From assembly GCA_036898135.1 (NCBI GenBank), contig CM072512.1, positions 24,813,424 through 24,877,423 of the forward strand: 64,000 nt of DNA, given 5' to 3'. Below, one piece after another: positions 27,101 through 35,381 of this stretch. The stretch is from Oncomelania hupensis. Taxonomy: Eukaryota; Mollusca; Gastropoda; Littorinimorpha; Pomatiopsidae. Both the position numbers and the translations under genes were made by a program. Numbering within the stretch: position 1 is the first letter of the stretch; each line of letters opens with the position of its first letter. The notes beneath the pieces were generated by a model, which saw nothing but the letters and a program-made list of their open reading frames with translations, was not told the DNA's origin and did no database searches.

Positions 27101-30100
27101 GACATGAGCGTCAGGATCTTTAAAGTCCGTTATGATGGAATGTATGCGACACAGACTAGACCTTGGTTTATACTCTCATCCGAAGGAGTAGGAAAACGGG
27201 AGTAAAGTATCTTTCCCAAGGACACAACACAATGCCCCAGCCTGGGCTTGAACCCAAGACCTTTAGATCCGCAAGCTAAAGCTCTACCATGATTAGGCCA
27301 CCGTGCTCCAACTATTTCTTGAAGAACTGGGAGGATTTCTTCTTCTCCTCTGTTCTGGAGACAAAGAAAAAGAGATCTGATGCCCAATACCTACAGAATG
27401 CAGTCCTTAAGTTATGGAATACACTATCTGAGACTGTCAAAAGGGCAGTCGAGTCGTTCAGGAGAAGACATCAGACTCACTTGTTTACATCATAGTAACT
27501 TAGTGAACTAAGCATCTCTCTCACTTCTGCTGTTCACCTCTTCTCGATATTTCTGTTGCTTTTGATACAATCTATCGCTCTATTCTCCTCCAAAGTCTGA
27601 CAAGTTTCAGACTGTCTCCATGAACAATGCCAAATCTTCTCCCGTCCTACTTATCTGTAATGTTCCTCACGGCTCTGTTCTTGGCACAGGTCTTTTCACT
27701 CTGTATACTTCTCCTCTCATTGAAATCATCAAAAATCACCAAATCAATCATCACTTCTACGCTGATAATAGAAACTTCACAACAGCGATTCTCTTAAAAA
27801 TCTCCCACACCTTCTTCAAAAGGCTTCTGACTGTTTCACTGACATACAAAACTGGATGACTGCCAACAAACTTCAACTTAACGCTGACAAGACCGAAGTC
27901 ATACTCATTGGAACCAAACATAAGCTTTTTTCTGTTTCTACTGATTCAATTTTTCTTGGACATTGCACAATCCTCCTTTCTTCTTCCGTCAAAAGTCCTG
28001 GTGTCACCATTGACAAAACCCTTTCAATGCATAACTTCATTCAGAAAACCTATCAGTAGTATGAGTCATGCTTCTTTTAAATTCAACGTATTGGCCTTAT
28101 ACATAAATACCTCAACATTGATGCCACAAAAAAAGCTAATTAAATTTCTCCTCCTTTAACAACTGGATTATTGCAACTTACTTCTTTCTGGTTTGCCTGC
28201 ATCATCCATCCATCTCCTTCAACGTGTTCAAAATTCTGCAACTCGCCTGCTCTCCTCCCATCACTAGCTGCCTGTCTCACACAGAATACTCTACAAAGTT
28301 AACCTTCTCTGCTTCAACTGCATCAACGGTTCTGCTTATTCCTACCTTTCAGACAGCATCCATCGGTACACAGCATCACGCAACCTCTGCTCAGCTTCTG
28401 ATCCTATGATTCTTCGAATCCCTCAAACCAAACTTGTCTCTGCCAGATTCCGCTCTTTCTCTGCCTTTGGAACATCTATTTGGAACCAGCTCCCACGTTT
28501 TCTACACAGCAAACCCTCAATCTTCTTCTTCACACAGAACCTTAAAACTCTTCTCATCTTCTTTTACTTATTAACCATCTTCCACAACAATGGTATATTC
28601 CGCATTGGCTCTATGTATCTCAGGAGTGAGATTTAGCGGTCGCCCGGTCGCCTGAGGCGACTTAAAACCGGCTCGGGCGACCTCACTTTATAATTGAGCC
28701 AGCCCGCCTGGCGACCTAAAAAAAAAGATAATACTTGCAGACTTTTAGAAGCTCGGTTCGAAGCGAGTTTTTAGGTCACTGTTCGTCTGCTACGAGTATG
28801 AAGCATACGCGAGCGTTATTTCCCTTTGCCTACTTCTCTTTCGCGCCAAGCGCGCCGTCTGCTTTGTTTGTGAAAAAGACACCCGCTACAAATTACGTGT
28901 ATTGTAAAAATTTGTGTTTTATATTATGTGAACGATTGTAATTGTCGGGCTGCCTAAAAATCATGCGGGCTACCTCACTTTACTTACTAGCTCGCCCGGC
29001 GGGCTAGTTAGTCTCCTGGGTTAAATCTCACCCCTGTATCTGAATATATATGTTTCTTTTCTTCTCATCTTTATCTATTTGATGTATCCTTTTTATTTGT
29101 TTTTTTTCGTAATGATTTTCTTTGTTGGTGTGCGAATGTGTAAGAATTGCGCTTTGAACCGATTTTTTAATAGGAAAAAGCACTATATAAATATCTTTAT
29201 TAGTATTTATTATTATTACAAACTAAATTGATTGTGTTTCTAGTTGACTGCCAGAAGACATGATAAAAAAAAAAATGTATAAAATAAATTACTGGTGGGC
29301 TTACAGGTGTGTGCATTATGAAATCAAAACAACCCCATTTTCATCTCTCCCGTTGAAATAAAGCTTGTGGCCTTTGTCGGTCATTGTTTCACCTAGGCCT
29401 TTCCAGCGCAGTTCGCAGATCAGATATAAAAAATGTTCCATCGGTAGTGGTCCAGCTCGTGAGCCAGTTCTTCTAATTTTACCTCCACAGTTAGGATCCT
29501 GACATTCCATGTTCCTATGACAATGTTGTCTATTGTGCGGATCTTACTAAGTTGTCCATCAGTAACACACTTGTCACCTCGGTCCTGGTGGCCAACGGAA
29601 GACGCTGTCTTTGGTGACCCGAGTGATCACCGATCCGGTATGGAGTGAATGGTTTTTTTCATCATACTGTGTGTCTTGGGCAAGAAAGACCTGGTGGGCC
29701 CCAATCCTCTGCAGGCTGTTGGCACAGCCAAAATCCACTAGTACAGTGTGGCTCGCTTTGGCATGTGGTCATTGAACCTATAGTAATGTGAGGTTCCACC
29801 GTCCTGGCTAGTGATTTCTGTGTAGAAGACTTTCGCCCAGTGATGCTGTGCTGACATCACCCCTGCTAGTCGCCTTTTATAACACGCCGGGAAACGTTGG
29901 GTCTATTCTATTCAGTGCCCGAACCCACAGGGCTTAAATACTCTAGTATCTAGATAAATATTAAATGTGGAGAGCAGAATAATGTCAATGGTCATAAACT
30001 AAAATCAATAAAAATCACTTACCTTTAGCACCAGATGTAGCATAAAAGTCAACAGAACCTTTCACAGGGTTGCAGATGAAAGGAAACTGCAGCCAAGTTG

Positions 30101-31669
30101 CAGTGGATTTGAACTCCTTAAACAAGTTAGAGAAAGATAAGCGCACTATTAGTGCATCTTTGGTTGCCACATCCACATGCACCACAAAATACTTAGAAGG
30201 AATGGGTCGAAACAGGAGATAAAAGAAGCGTCCATTGAGCCCCAGGGTTTGTCCGGATCGAGGAATTTGAATGTAGTTGTTTGCTGGAATGTGTCCAGTG
30301 ATTTTAAAGACAGTTGACTTCACTGATTTGTCCATCACAGGAACAACCTCTCCTTCTTTGGAAGTATTTTTCCATTGTCCCACATTGAAGTGTTTGAACA
30401 CATTGACATATGGCTGTTGCCACACTGAAACGAAATCACAGAAATTTTGTTGAAACCAGAAGAAAAATAACTAAAACATAGCATAGCATAGCATAGTTCG
30501 GCGTGCAGGCTAAAAGCCTTTGGCCCTCATAATTAATCTTAATGAGGGTCCACGACCCACCCCCCTGGCATCAGTGCCTACCAATTTAGAATTTTTTAAC
30601 CTCCAACTTGGTGGAGTAGATGCTATCCTTAAACAATTTGTCCAAACTATTTTTGAACGCATTAAGTGATCCAGCATCCACAGCCTCGGCAGTCAGGTCA
30701 TTCCAAGGGGTTACCACTCTATTAGTAAAATACTTATTAAATTTGCGAGTATTATTAAAAGTTTTAGTAAGTTTAAATTTGTGACCTCGTGTTAAACCAA
30801 CATCATTAAAATTTAAAAGAGAACAAGTGGTTAAAGGATCATACAATTTGTGTACAATTTTAAAAATTTCGATTAAATCACCCCGCTGTCTCCTATATTC
30901 TAAACTGGGTAACCTCAGTGACTTCAGCCTCTCCTCGTAGGAGAGCCCTGACATTCCATAGATCTTCCTGGTGAATCTGCGCTGGACACCCTCGATCAAG
31001 TCAACATGCCTCCTTAAATATGGGCACCAGACAGGGTTAGCGTACTCCAAGATGGGACGTATAAGGGCCTTAAAGAGGGGGACCATTATGTCCTTGGATT
31101 TGTTACTTATAGTTCTTACAAGCAGGGCTGATATTTTGTTGGCTTTCTTAACAGTACTCTCAATGTGGTTCTCAAAGCTGAGCTCTGTATCCACTGTCAC
31201 TCCAAGATCCCTCTCTGCACCAGTCGTCTCAATCTTACACCTTTCTTTACCATCATTCATAAAGTACTCATGCTGGGGATTATTTTTGCCCAAATGTAAC
31301 ACCTTACATTTTTCACTGTTAAATTTAAGTAGCCATGTCTCCGTCCATTCAACCAATTTGTCAATGCATTGCTGCATTCTCTCCTTAGACTAAACATAAT
31401 AGGAATAATGTGGTAGTCATTCTATGTGCGAAACAAAATACGGCTTAAAGAGGAATTAAGAATATACGTTAAAAATATATTGTGATACTTTAATGCCTTA
31501 TCCAAGATATTGTTCTTATAAGATTCGTAATCGATTAAATGTAAAGTATAATAGTAATTAATAGACTAAAGCAAAGGACGCTATCCGTTGCTATGGATTT
31601 TGAATTTTTGTTGGTAGCATCATGTGTAAGAAGGGAATAACGAAAATTTAAATACTCACGATTTGCCAT
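2207..31669 (-). CDS. WDR90: WDR90 / POC16 centriolar WD40 protein, 33 exons, C-terminal end outside window
   Basis: In animals WDR90 (Chlamydomonas POC16) binds microtubules through an N-terminal CFAP20/DUF667 domain and acts at the centriole inner wall. Exons in transcript order: 31669-31660, 30424-30023, 24024-23857, 23424-23304, 21457-21381, 21077-20968, 19620-19456, 19095-19033, 18905-18837, 18311-18201, 17173-17028, 16788-16731, 16310-16192, 15795-15634, 15412-15294, 15025-14909, 14698-14628, 14416-14112, 13620-13359, 13249-13049, 12858-12730, 12435-12305, 11877-11849, 9924-9787, 9508-9360, 8604-8383, 7747-7645, 7477-7403, 7249-7203, 6831-6672, 5852-5608, 3507-3372, 2400-2207. All have AG/GT borders and the summed phases stay in frame (1,538 codons). 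Signature stretches include [24 protein letters not shown] and [14 protein letters not shown]. The start [16 protein letters not shown] matches the vertebrate start in layout. The last WD repeats must lie left of the window. Confidence 0.95.
2986..3036 (+). repeat. (AAT)n microsatellite
   Basis: About 17 perfect trinucleotide units in WDR90 intron 32, just upstream of an RTE-like LINE 3' fragment. Confidence 0.95.
3050..3326 (+). mobile_element. RTE-like LINE 3' fragment
   Basis: The plus-strand frame from 3064 reads [20 protein letters not shown], then [16 protein letters not shown] and [12 protein letters not shown], matching the C-terminal end of the longer copy at 48455-49455. It ends in a GGATAGGATAGG tail. 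Only the last ~85 codons are present, a normal 5' truncation for a non-LTR retrotransposon. It lies antisense in WDR90 intron 32. Confidence 0.85.
3327..3371 (+). repeat. (AAT)n microsatellite forming the start of WDR90 intron 32
   Basis: The trinucleotide tract follows the LINE tail directly and ends exactly at the exon 32 border, so on the minus strand the donor reads GTATTATTATT. Confidence 0.9.
3508..5220. other. WDR90 intron 31, no recognised element
   Basis: AT-rich intronic sequence with several short spurious reading frames. I see no domain, tRNA-like box or terminal repeat in it. Confidence 0.5.
5225..5607 (+). mobile_element. CR1/L2-type LINE 3' end with (ATT)n tail
   Basis: The frame 5256-5447 reads [20 protein letters not shown], then [20 protein letters not shown] and LFRKAFSV, the usual C-terminal signature of CR1/L2/Rex-like LINE proteins. 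The 3' untranslated part ends TGTATAAATGCAATA and an ATT array, as in these families. It is 5'-truncated. The array touches the exon 31 donor of WDR90. Confidence 0.8.
8131..8369 (+). mobile_element. tRNA-derived SINE with 11-bp target duplication
   Basis: The head has a pol III box A (TAGCTCAAGTGGTACAGCG) and box B (GGTTCGAATCC). The body ends in a CATTCATTCA tail. Flanking AAAGTTATTAT (8120-8130) and AAAGCTATTAT (8370-8380) are target duplications with one mismatch. The right copy overlaps the first bases of WDR90 intron 26. Confidence 0.85.
8383..11877 (-). CDS. WDR90: WDR90 exons 23-26: low-complexity linker between propellers
   Basis: Exon 23 is a 29-nt micro-exon (11877-11849, GRMLSPEEA) joining exon 22 to exon 24. 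Exons 24 (9924-9787), 25 (9508-9360) and 26 (8604-8383) encode Pro/Ser/Thr- and Lys-rich sequence such as SASR-like linkers seen in vertebrate WDR90, ending [14 protein letters not shown]. Support is phase continuity and splice sites; similarity is weak as expected for a linker. Introns here hold the foldback element at 10077 and SINE insertions close to the donors of exons 25 and 26. Confidence 0.82.
9045..9341 (+). mobile_element. SINE with expanded (CTATA)n/(CACTA)n tail
   Basis: The body GGCAAATGGCTGATAGCCTA with ATGATGCCATT matches the copy at 12525-12660. It runs into about 160 bp of CTATA then CACTA repeats, an expanded SINE tail. The head is degenerate. The tail stops 18 bp before the exon 25 donor. 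Confidence 0.65.
9550..9635 (+). repeat. (GAT)n microsatellite
   Basis: Imperfect ATG/GAT tract in WDR90 intron 24. Confidence 0.9.
10077..10940 (+). mobile_element. Foldback DNA element with AACTAAAGAC arrays, copy A
   Basis: The ends are inverted: GGTACCTATAAAGTGCGAAA on the left and its complement on the right, flanked by the 8-bp duplication CTAATTAA (10069-10076 and 10941-10948). Each arm is an array of 10-bp units (AACTAAAGAC with GG/AG variants) in opposite orientation. The centre (about 10275-10575) is unique sequence shared in reverse with copy B (32545-34080). No transposase is encoded, so it is non-autonomous; an 8-bp duplication fits hAT or P type mobilisation. Confidence 0.85.
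10949..11848. other. WDR90 intron 23, nothing recognised
   Basis: AT-rich intronic sequence without repeat or coding signature that I recognise. Confidence 0.45.
12305..15412 (-). CDS. WDR90: WDR90 exons 15-22: second WD40 block
   Basis: Exons 15412-15294, 15025-14909, 14698-14628, 14416-14112, 13620-13359, 13249-13049, 12858-12730 and 12435-12305. Blade signatures are [68 protein letters not shown] and [12 protein letters not shown]. Exon 18 is the longest here (305 nt) and covers more than two blades. This is the best conserved part of the gene and leaves no doubt about the family. Confidence 0.95.
12525..12660 (+). mobile_element. Degenerate tRNA-derived SINE
   Basis: A weak tRNA-like head (TCATCGGACTACCGATGACT) is followed by GGCAAAAGGCTGACAGCTTA and a short CTATACT end, the same family as 9045-9341. 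Confidence 0.6.
15634..18905 (-). CDS. WDR90: WDR90 exons 9-14: first WD40 block
   Basis: Exons 18905-18837, 18311-18201, 17173-17028, 16788-16731, 16310-16192 and 15795-15634 encode the first beta-propeller blades. Visible WD-type ends are [22 protein letters not shown] and VRLWRLKDG. Conserved anchors are [11 protein letters not shown] at the entry, [21 protein letters not shown] and LCGVGKD. Every exon has a canonical AG acceptor and GT donor, and the residues align in order with vertebrate WDR90. Confidence 0.93.
17372..17965. mobile_element. MITE-like element with long inverted ends and (ATC)n borders
   Basis: The left arm (GTGCACCC..., GGAATATTCTGGGAGATGCC near 17470) recurs inverted on the right (GGCGTCTCCCAGAATATTCC near 17860, ending GGGTGCA). 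Arms are roughly 100-120 bp and imperfect; the centre is unrelated sequence. Both ends border ATC repeats. No coding potential is supported. Confidence 0.6.
19033..21077 (-). CDS. WDR90: WDR90 exons 6-8: charged linker
   Basis: Exons at 21077-20968, 19620-19456 and 19095-19033 encode a polar, acidic linker (for example [19 protein letters not shown] and [14 protein letters not shown]) between the CFAP20 domain and the first propeller. Vertebrate proteins also have a poorly conserved linker here, so support comes from splice sites and reading-frame phase more than from similarity. Exon 6 ends at an AAAAAA-GTATTG donor, weaker than the others. I am less sure of exon 6 borders than of the rest. 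Confidence 0.8.
19731..20102 (+). other. Unrecognised 123-codon open frame inside WDR90 intron 6
   Basis: The frame is basic at its C-terminal end ([19 protein letters not shown]) and has no domain I know. Its last part forms the left arm of the hairpin at 20037-20441. It may be a fragment of a transposon gene or a chance frame; nothing shows that it is expressed. Confidence 0.2.
20037..20441. repeat. Near-perfect ~195-bp inverted repeat with GATAA-repeat loop
   Basis: The left arm (about 20037-20227) is repeated in reverse complement at about 20250-20441, with only about four differences seen by eye. The loop is a run of AGATA/GATAA pentamers. Transcription in either direction would yield a long hairpin. 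It lies in WDR90 intron 6. Confidence 0.92.
21381..31669 (-). CDS. WDR90: WDR90 exons 1-5: CFAP20/DUF667 domain
   Basis: Exon 1 encodes only MAN plus one base (31669-31660, donor GTGAGT). Exon 2 (30424-30023) completes a Leu codon and encodes most of the CFAP20-like fold, including [20 protein letters not shown] and [15 protein letters not shown]. Exon 3 (24024-23857) continues with [20 protein letters not shown] and exon 4 (23424-23304) with [19 protein letters not shown]. Exon 5 (21457-21381) encodes the exit from the domain. Together they give about 259 residues. Introns 1 and 2 (about 1.2 and 6 kb) carry most of the transposon load. Known biology: this domain contacts the centriolar microtubule wall. 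Confidence 0.93.
21477..22531 (-). mobile_element. hAT-like non-autonomous element, 5-bp target duplication
   Basis: The ends are CAGGGTTCTTACACC (left) and the complement of CAGGGTTCGTACGCA (right). CATCA flanks both sides. The interior carries a short relic of a transposase finger (21662-22080) and TTTTAGGG-type subterminal repeats. It sits in WDR90 intron 4. Confidence 0.8.
21662..22080 (-). pseudogene. hAT transposase N-terminal relic
   Basis: Reading minus strand from about 22080, [20 protein letters not shown] resembles the end of the BED/TTF-like finger of hAT transposases (H...H pair followed by basic linker). A Ser/Thr-rich stretch ([10 protein letters not shown] and similar) follows, then a short tail to the stop at 21662. 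The first half of the finger and the whole catalytic domain are missing. Family placement is by resemblance only. Confidence 0.5.
22705..22790. repeat. (GATATA)n microsatellite
   Basis: AT-rich GATATA/TAGATA tract next to the 5S-like SINE. Confidence 0.9.
22800..23075 (-). mobile_element. 5S-rRNA-like SINE, copy 1
   Basis: On the minus strand it contains GGTTAGCACTTGGATGGGTG, differing by one base from the internal control region of animal 5S rRNA, preceded by AAGTTAAGCACCGTC. Upstream is a tRNA-like box A stretch (AGTGGTTGGAGCACTCGCTA). The body and end match 35382-35667. Confidence 0.85.
23538..23607 (+). repeat. (GAT)n/(GAA)n microsatellite
   Basis: Trinucleotide tract in WDR90 intron 3. 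Confidence 0.9.
24043..24174 (+). repeat. (AAT)n microsatellite beside WDR90 exon 3 acceptor
   Basis: About 130 bp of AAT units with a few interruptions, starting about 19 bp from the exon 3 border. On the minus strand its T-rich form leads into the acceptor TTGTTGTTGTTCTAG. Confidence 0.95.
24552..24612 (-). mobile_element. RTE-like LINE terminal fragment
   Basis: CCTATCCTATCCCATAAC followed by GTCGTTGGGGCACCAC is the complement of the 3' end seen at 3290-3326 and 48462-48510. Confidence 0.7.
24842..25040 (+). mobile_element. tRNA-derived SINE S1, copy 1
   Basis: The head GGGTAGCTCAGTTGGTAAGA and GGTTCGAATCCCGG supply pol III boxes A and B; the anticodon-loop-like CTAGTAA resembles tRNA-Thr(AGT). 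CTTCTCTACCA flanks it at 24831-24841 and 25041-25051. It is almost the same sequence as 54896-55087. It is not a functional tRNA gene: the anticodon stem does not pair and a 120-bp body follows. Confidence 0.9.
25078..25560 (+). pseudogene. THAP-domain protein relic with stop and frameshift
   Basis: One frame reads [20 protein letters not shown], then PKN, a stop, and NKWVRFVRR; an overlapping frame continues [14 protein letters not shown] and later SVPTI. This reproduces the THAP layout (C-x4-C, Trp, C-x2-H, then AVPTI-like end). At least one stop and one frameshift with lost residues break it. A Ser/Thr-rich tail follows to 25596. It may derive from a P-like or Kolobok-like transposase or a host gene. 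Confidence 0.65.
25862..26790 (-). mobile_element. RTE-like LINE fragment
   Basis: It matches 48520-49430 segment by segment, for example the frame 26322-26618 with [20 protein letters not shown] and [13 protein letters not shown]. Many stops and frameshifts. It lacks the last ~60 bp of the 3' end. Confidence 0.85.
26878..27312 (-). mobile_element. tRNA-derived SINE, long-bodied
   Basis: Minus-strand head GGTGGCCTAATCATGGTAGA (box A) and GGTTCAAGCCC (box B), followed by TGTGTCCTTGGGAAAGATAC, a motif shared by many marine-invertebrate SINEs. The body continues to about 26878 next to an AT-rich tract. Confidence 0.7.
27330..27495 (+). mobile_element. LINE 3'-end fragment
   Basis: The frame reads [20 protein letters not shown] then [13 protein letters not shown] and stop, the C-terminal signature of CR1/L2-like LINE proteins. 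Confidence 0.6.
27530..29217 (+). pseudogene. Degenerate L2/CR1-like LINE reverse transcriptase
   Basis: Frames at 27620-28159 and 28224-28636 read reverse-transcriptase segments in order: [20 protein letters not shown] (motif C region), [12 protein letters not shown] where the catalytic YADD is damaged to [24 protein letters not shown] and, late, [20 protein letters not shown]. Stops and frameshifts interrupt it, and a 416-bp element is inserted at 28621. The 3' end has GCACTATATAAATA and a TATTATTATT tail. It lies in WDR90 intron 2. Confidence 0.75.
28621..29036. mobile_element. 416-bp TIR element (MITE), TATCT duplication
   Basis: Left end CAGGAGTGAGATTTAGC, right end complement of CAGGGGTGAGATTTAAC; TATCT on both sides (28616-28620, 29037-29041). 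It interrupts a LINE. GC-rich GGGCGACC-like subterminal repeats are present and no protein is encoded. The 5-bp duplication and CAGG start resemble the hAT-like element at 21477. Confidence 0.8.
29300..29700 (-). mobile_element. RTE-like LINE endonuclease fragment
   Basis: The frame 29316-29510 includes [20 protein letters not shown] and NGRDENGVV, as in the first strands of the apurinic-type endonuclease of RTE LINEs. It is short and degenerate. Confidence 0.55.
30481..31388 (-). mobile_element. CR1-like LINE, 5'-truncated, in WDR90 intron 1
   Basis: A minus-strand frame (31377-30586, 263 codons) is open to its stop and covers the thumb and C-terminal part of the reverse transcriptase: [34 protein letters not shown] and [20 protein letters not shown]. 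The 3' tail is (TATGC)n. ACTAAAACATA-like sequence at both ends looks like a target duplication. It is the same family as the host LINE at 32464-44770 but with fewer lesions. Confidence 0.88.
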
Positions 31670-31810
31670 TTTTATGGTCCAACTATTGCTATCGTCACTA
31701 AATGTTGAAGAGACGTTCTTCAGTTAAGACAACAAGACTAAAATGCGCCCAGACATGTCAGTAATAGTTTGGGTTTGCCGCCATCTTAGCTAAACGAAAC
31801 GTACCACTTT
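31660..31810 (-). promoter_or_regulatory. WDR90 promoter/5' UTR with YY1-type site
   Basis: AAGATGGCGGC lies on the minus strand at 31787-31777, 108 bp upstream of the WDR90 start codon. It is the full YY1 consensus, often found just inside transcription starts of TATA-less animal promoters. No TATA box is visible. The exact transcription start cannot be read from sequence. Confidence 0.6.
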
Positions 31811-32463
31811 CTACTTCTGCAAGCAAGAGCATCGTCCAAGGGAGGCAAATCCACCAGATGGGTGACAGACGACAGGCCTGAGAAGTTAGCAAGGTATGCT
31901 TGAATTTCATTGATCCTTGTCGACGCAGGATGTCAGGAAGTTGACGTTGTTTGTGTTTTACGTTATGGACTTTGTTGTTTTCTTGTGTGTTGTGTTGATT
32001 GTGATTTCATTGGTTTCTGTTTCTCGCTTAAAATGATACTGTTGTTCCGTGTTCTTTTACAACTGACGGAACTGTACTTTAACTTAGTACCTGCCTGTAC
32101 TGCTGTAGCCTACTGTTGTCGTTTGACTCTCGAAGTGCGGGCGCTACAGATATATGTGCTTTTGGCGGCTAGTGTTTTGGTGCATTCATTTGAGCACGGT
32201 ACTGCTTGTGAAATTATTTCCCGAATGCCTTATCATTTTCCTCCAAGTTTCACTTGAGTAGATAGCTACTTACTGAGGCTAGTAATAGGCCTACATAGGG
32301 GAACGTGTATCACTGTCTGAAACTTGTGATACATGATAGTCGGGACACAGATTGAGCCAAATGTCATACGAACATTGCCTAGATTAGGTCATTAGTCTTC
32401 CGTTTCATCATATTTCCTCCCCTGCAAAGTGTCGCTGGTGTCACTTTACTGCGAAACTCGATT
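31811..32463. other. Unique flank upstream of WDR90
   Basis: No repeat or gene recognised. A possible plus-strand donor (AAGGTATGC near 31892) might belong to a divergent transcript, but nothing supports it further. Confidence 0.35.
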
Positions 32464-32544
32464 TAGCATAGCATAGCATAATTCGGCATGCAGGCTAAAA
32501 AGCCTTTGGCCCTCATCATCGATCTTAATGAGTGTCCCAAGACC

Positions 32545-34080
32545 GGGTACCTATAAAGTGCGAAAAGACAACTAAAGACAGCTAAAGACAACTAAAGACA
32601 GCTAAAGACAACTAAAGACCGGTACCTATAAAGGGCGAAAAGACAACTAAAGACGGCCAAAGACAACTAAAGACGGCTAAAGACAACTAAAGACAGCTAA
32701 AGACAACTAAAGACAGCTAAAGACTACTAAAGACAAGCGAAAAGACAACTAAAGACGGCTAAAGACAACTAAAGACAACTAAAGACGGCTAAAGACAACT
32801 AAAGACGGCTAAAGACACCTATGTATAGACAACTAAAGACAACTAACCCTTACCCTAACCCTATAAACAACAATAGCCTCAGTTTCGAATCGGGCATTGC
32901 ATTTTCATTAAATCCGACTACACAATCACCCAGAACCGCTTTCACTTTGTATCTAAATCAATTATCTTTAAGTTATATAATATACTTGAAAAATATTTTT
33001 ATTTTTTTTAATCCGTTGTACTTTCTACGCGGCAACAAATTTCTGCCATAGCCAATGTCTTTCAAAGATGGCAGGTGTTTTTGGGCTCTTTAAGTTGTTT
33101 GTAGCCTTGTATACCCTCTAAAATTTCTACCCCTGGTGTCTTTAGCCGTCTTCAGTTGTCTTTAGTGGTACCTATAAAGGGCGAAAAGACAACTAAAGAC
33201 AACTTTTAGTTGTCTTTAGTTGTCTATACATAGGTGTCTTTAGCCGTCTTTAGTTGTCTTTAGCCGTCTTTAGTTGTCTTTAGCCGTCTTTAGTTACCCC
33301 TTGGGGTCATGAGCAATCTTGCCACTGTAGATTGTTCAAACCTATAAAGGGAACAGTGAAAGCCACAGTTGAAAACCTGTCTTTCCTTTATAGGCAAGAC
33401 AGATTCACTGCGGCAACAGTACCCCCGTTGGAGTGCCGGGGTTTTTCAGTATAAATAGTATCCCCACTTTATGGAAATTTAGTGCTTTAAATTCCCACTG
33501 TCGCTGTCTTCCTCATTTACTCTTTCCTATTCCTGCTCTGTCCTTCACTCTGCTATACTATCTTCTTCTTCGCTAGATCAATGACCTACCTTTTTTCTTG
33601 AAAACTCTTCCTGGACAAGACTCCTTGTTTGTGTATGAGGTCTGTTGGATCAGCTTGGGAGTGTTGGACGCTTTCTGCCGGGTGGTCACTAGGGCTTCCT
33701 ATGATTGTACTATTTAGCACTATAGGCATTTTATATGTATGTGTTTCATTGATGATTTATAATGATGTTTGTATTCTATTTTGTTTTTGTAACCGGGGTG
33801 TTCGCGTAGTTGAGGTCAACCCTCAGCCGTCCCCCGCGTGGGATGTCTTTATTGTAAAGTGACTGGCCGGTGGAGGGCATTCAATTTTCCCACTAGGGTT
33901 GTTTCGGCAGATCTTTTATGCGGATTGGGGGTTGTCCGGTCCTGATTTGGCTCGGAGGAGTCCGCTGGACCTAAAGCAAGAATCAATCAATCAATCAATC
34001 AAGCCGTCTTTAGTTGTCTTTAGCCGTCTTTAGTTGTATTTAGCCATCTTTAGTTGTCTTTTCGCACTTTATAGGTACCG
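32545..34080 (+). mobile_element. Foldback DNA element with AACTAAAGAC arrays, copy B
   Basis: The ends are GGTACCTATAAAGTGCGAAA and its complement; CCAAGACC is duplicated at 32537-32544 and 34081-34088. Arms are 10-bp unit arrays, and the central ~290 bp (about 32850-33140) match copy A in reverse. It carries an R2 insertion at 33296-34001. Internal extra GGTACCTATAAAGGGCGAAA ends (near 32620 and 33170) suggest past nesting or rearrangement. Confidence 0.87.
33296..34001 (+). mobile_element. R2 retroelement, full-length copy (706 bp)
   Basis: It begins ACCCCTTGGGGTCATGAGC and ends in an (AATC)n tail. AGCCGTCTTTAGTT flanks both ends (33282-33295, 34002-34015), although the host is repetitive. 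The copy at 62652-63354 has the same start and end. No reverse transcriptase is encoded; the 75-codon frame at 33629 is probably fortuitous. R2 is my local name, not the R2 rDNA LINE. Confidence 0.8.
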
Positions 34081-35381
34081 CCAAGACCCACGCCCCTGGC
34101 CTCAGTGCCTACCAATTTAGAATTTGTTAGACTCCAATTTGGTGGAGTAGATGCTATCCTTAAATAACTTGTCCAGACTATTCTTGAACACATTGTGATC
34201 CAGCATCCACAGCCTCGGCAGTCAGATTATTCCAAGGGGTTACCACTCTATTAGTAAAATACTTATTAAATTTGCGAGTATTATTAAAAGTTTTAGTAAG
34301 TTTAAATTTGTGACCTCATGTTAAACCAACGTCATTATAATTTAAAAGAGAACAAGTGATTAAATGATCATACAATTTGTGCACAATATTAAAAATTTTG
34401 ATTAAATCACCCCGCTCTCTCCTATATATTCTAAACTGGGTAACCTCAGTGACTTCAGTCTCTCCTCGTAGGAGAGTCCTGACATTCCACAAATCTTCCT
34501 GGTGAATCGGCGCTGGACATCCTCGATCAAGTCAACATGCCTCCTTAAATATGGGCACCAGACAGGGTTAGCGTACTCCAAGATGGGACGAATAAGAGTT
34601 TTAAAGAGGGGTACCATTATATCCTTGGATTAGTTACTTATAGTTCTTATAAGCAGGGCTGACGTTTTGTTGGCTTTCTTAACAGTACTCTTAATGTGAT
34701 TCTCAAACCTGAGCTTTGTATCCACTATCACTCCAAGATCCCTCTCGGCACCGGTCATCTCAATCTTACACCTTTCTTTACCATCGTTCATAAAGTACTC
34801 ATGCTGGGGATTATTTTTGCCCAGATGCAACACTTACATTTTTCACTGTTAAATTTAAGTAGCCATTTTTCCGTCCATTCAACCAATTTGTCAATGCATT
34901 GCTGCATTCTCTCCTTAGACTCCTCACTTTCATCAACTTCTGCATATGCCTTTGTGTCATCAGCAAATATCTTTATGTCACACTCTACATTCTCTGGCAT
35001 GTCATTTATAACATATATAAATAAATAATGTCGGCCCAAACACGCTCCCCTGAGGGACACCGCAGTTGTAACACTTATTTTATCAGAGCTGTTACCATTA
35101 ACAGTCACATACTGGGTCCTGGCAGTCAGGAAACTCCTTATCCATGCAAGTGGGCTGCCACTTATGCCATAACCTTTTAGTTTCTGTAAAAGTCTGAGAT
35201 GTGGAACAATATCGAATGCCTTACAAAGATCAAGATATACAGCGTCGACTGGGTGGCCTTCATTCAAGGAGGACATCCAGTCATTTATTGTCACCAACAA
35301 CTGAGTGACACATGACCTACCCCTGGAAAAGCCAAACTGGTCATCATGTAGAAGGTAATTCAAATACCTTACAGACAGCCG

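Noticed and set aside
33629..33862. 75-codon frame present in several R2 copies
   Set aside because: The frame is shifted or altered in the diverged copies (46541, 56664) with no sign of codon-level constraint.
33296..34001. Self-cleaving hammerhead ribozyme element (retrozyme) for R2
   Set aside because: I could not find the CTGATGA and GAAA core in the needed order.
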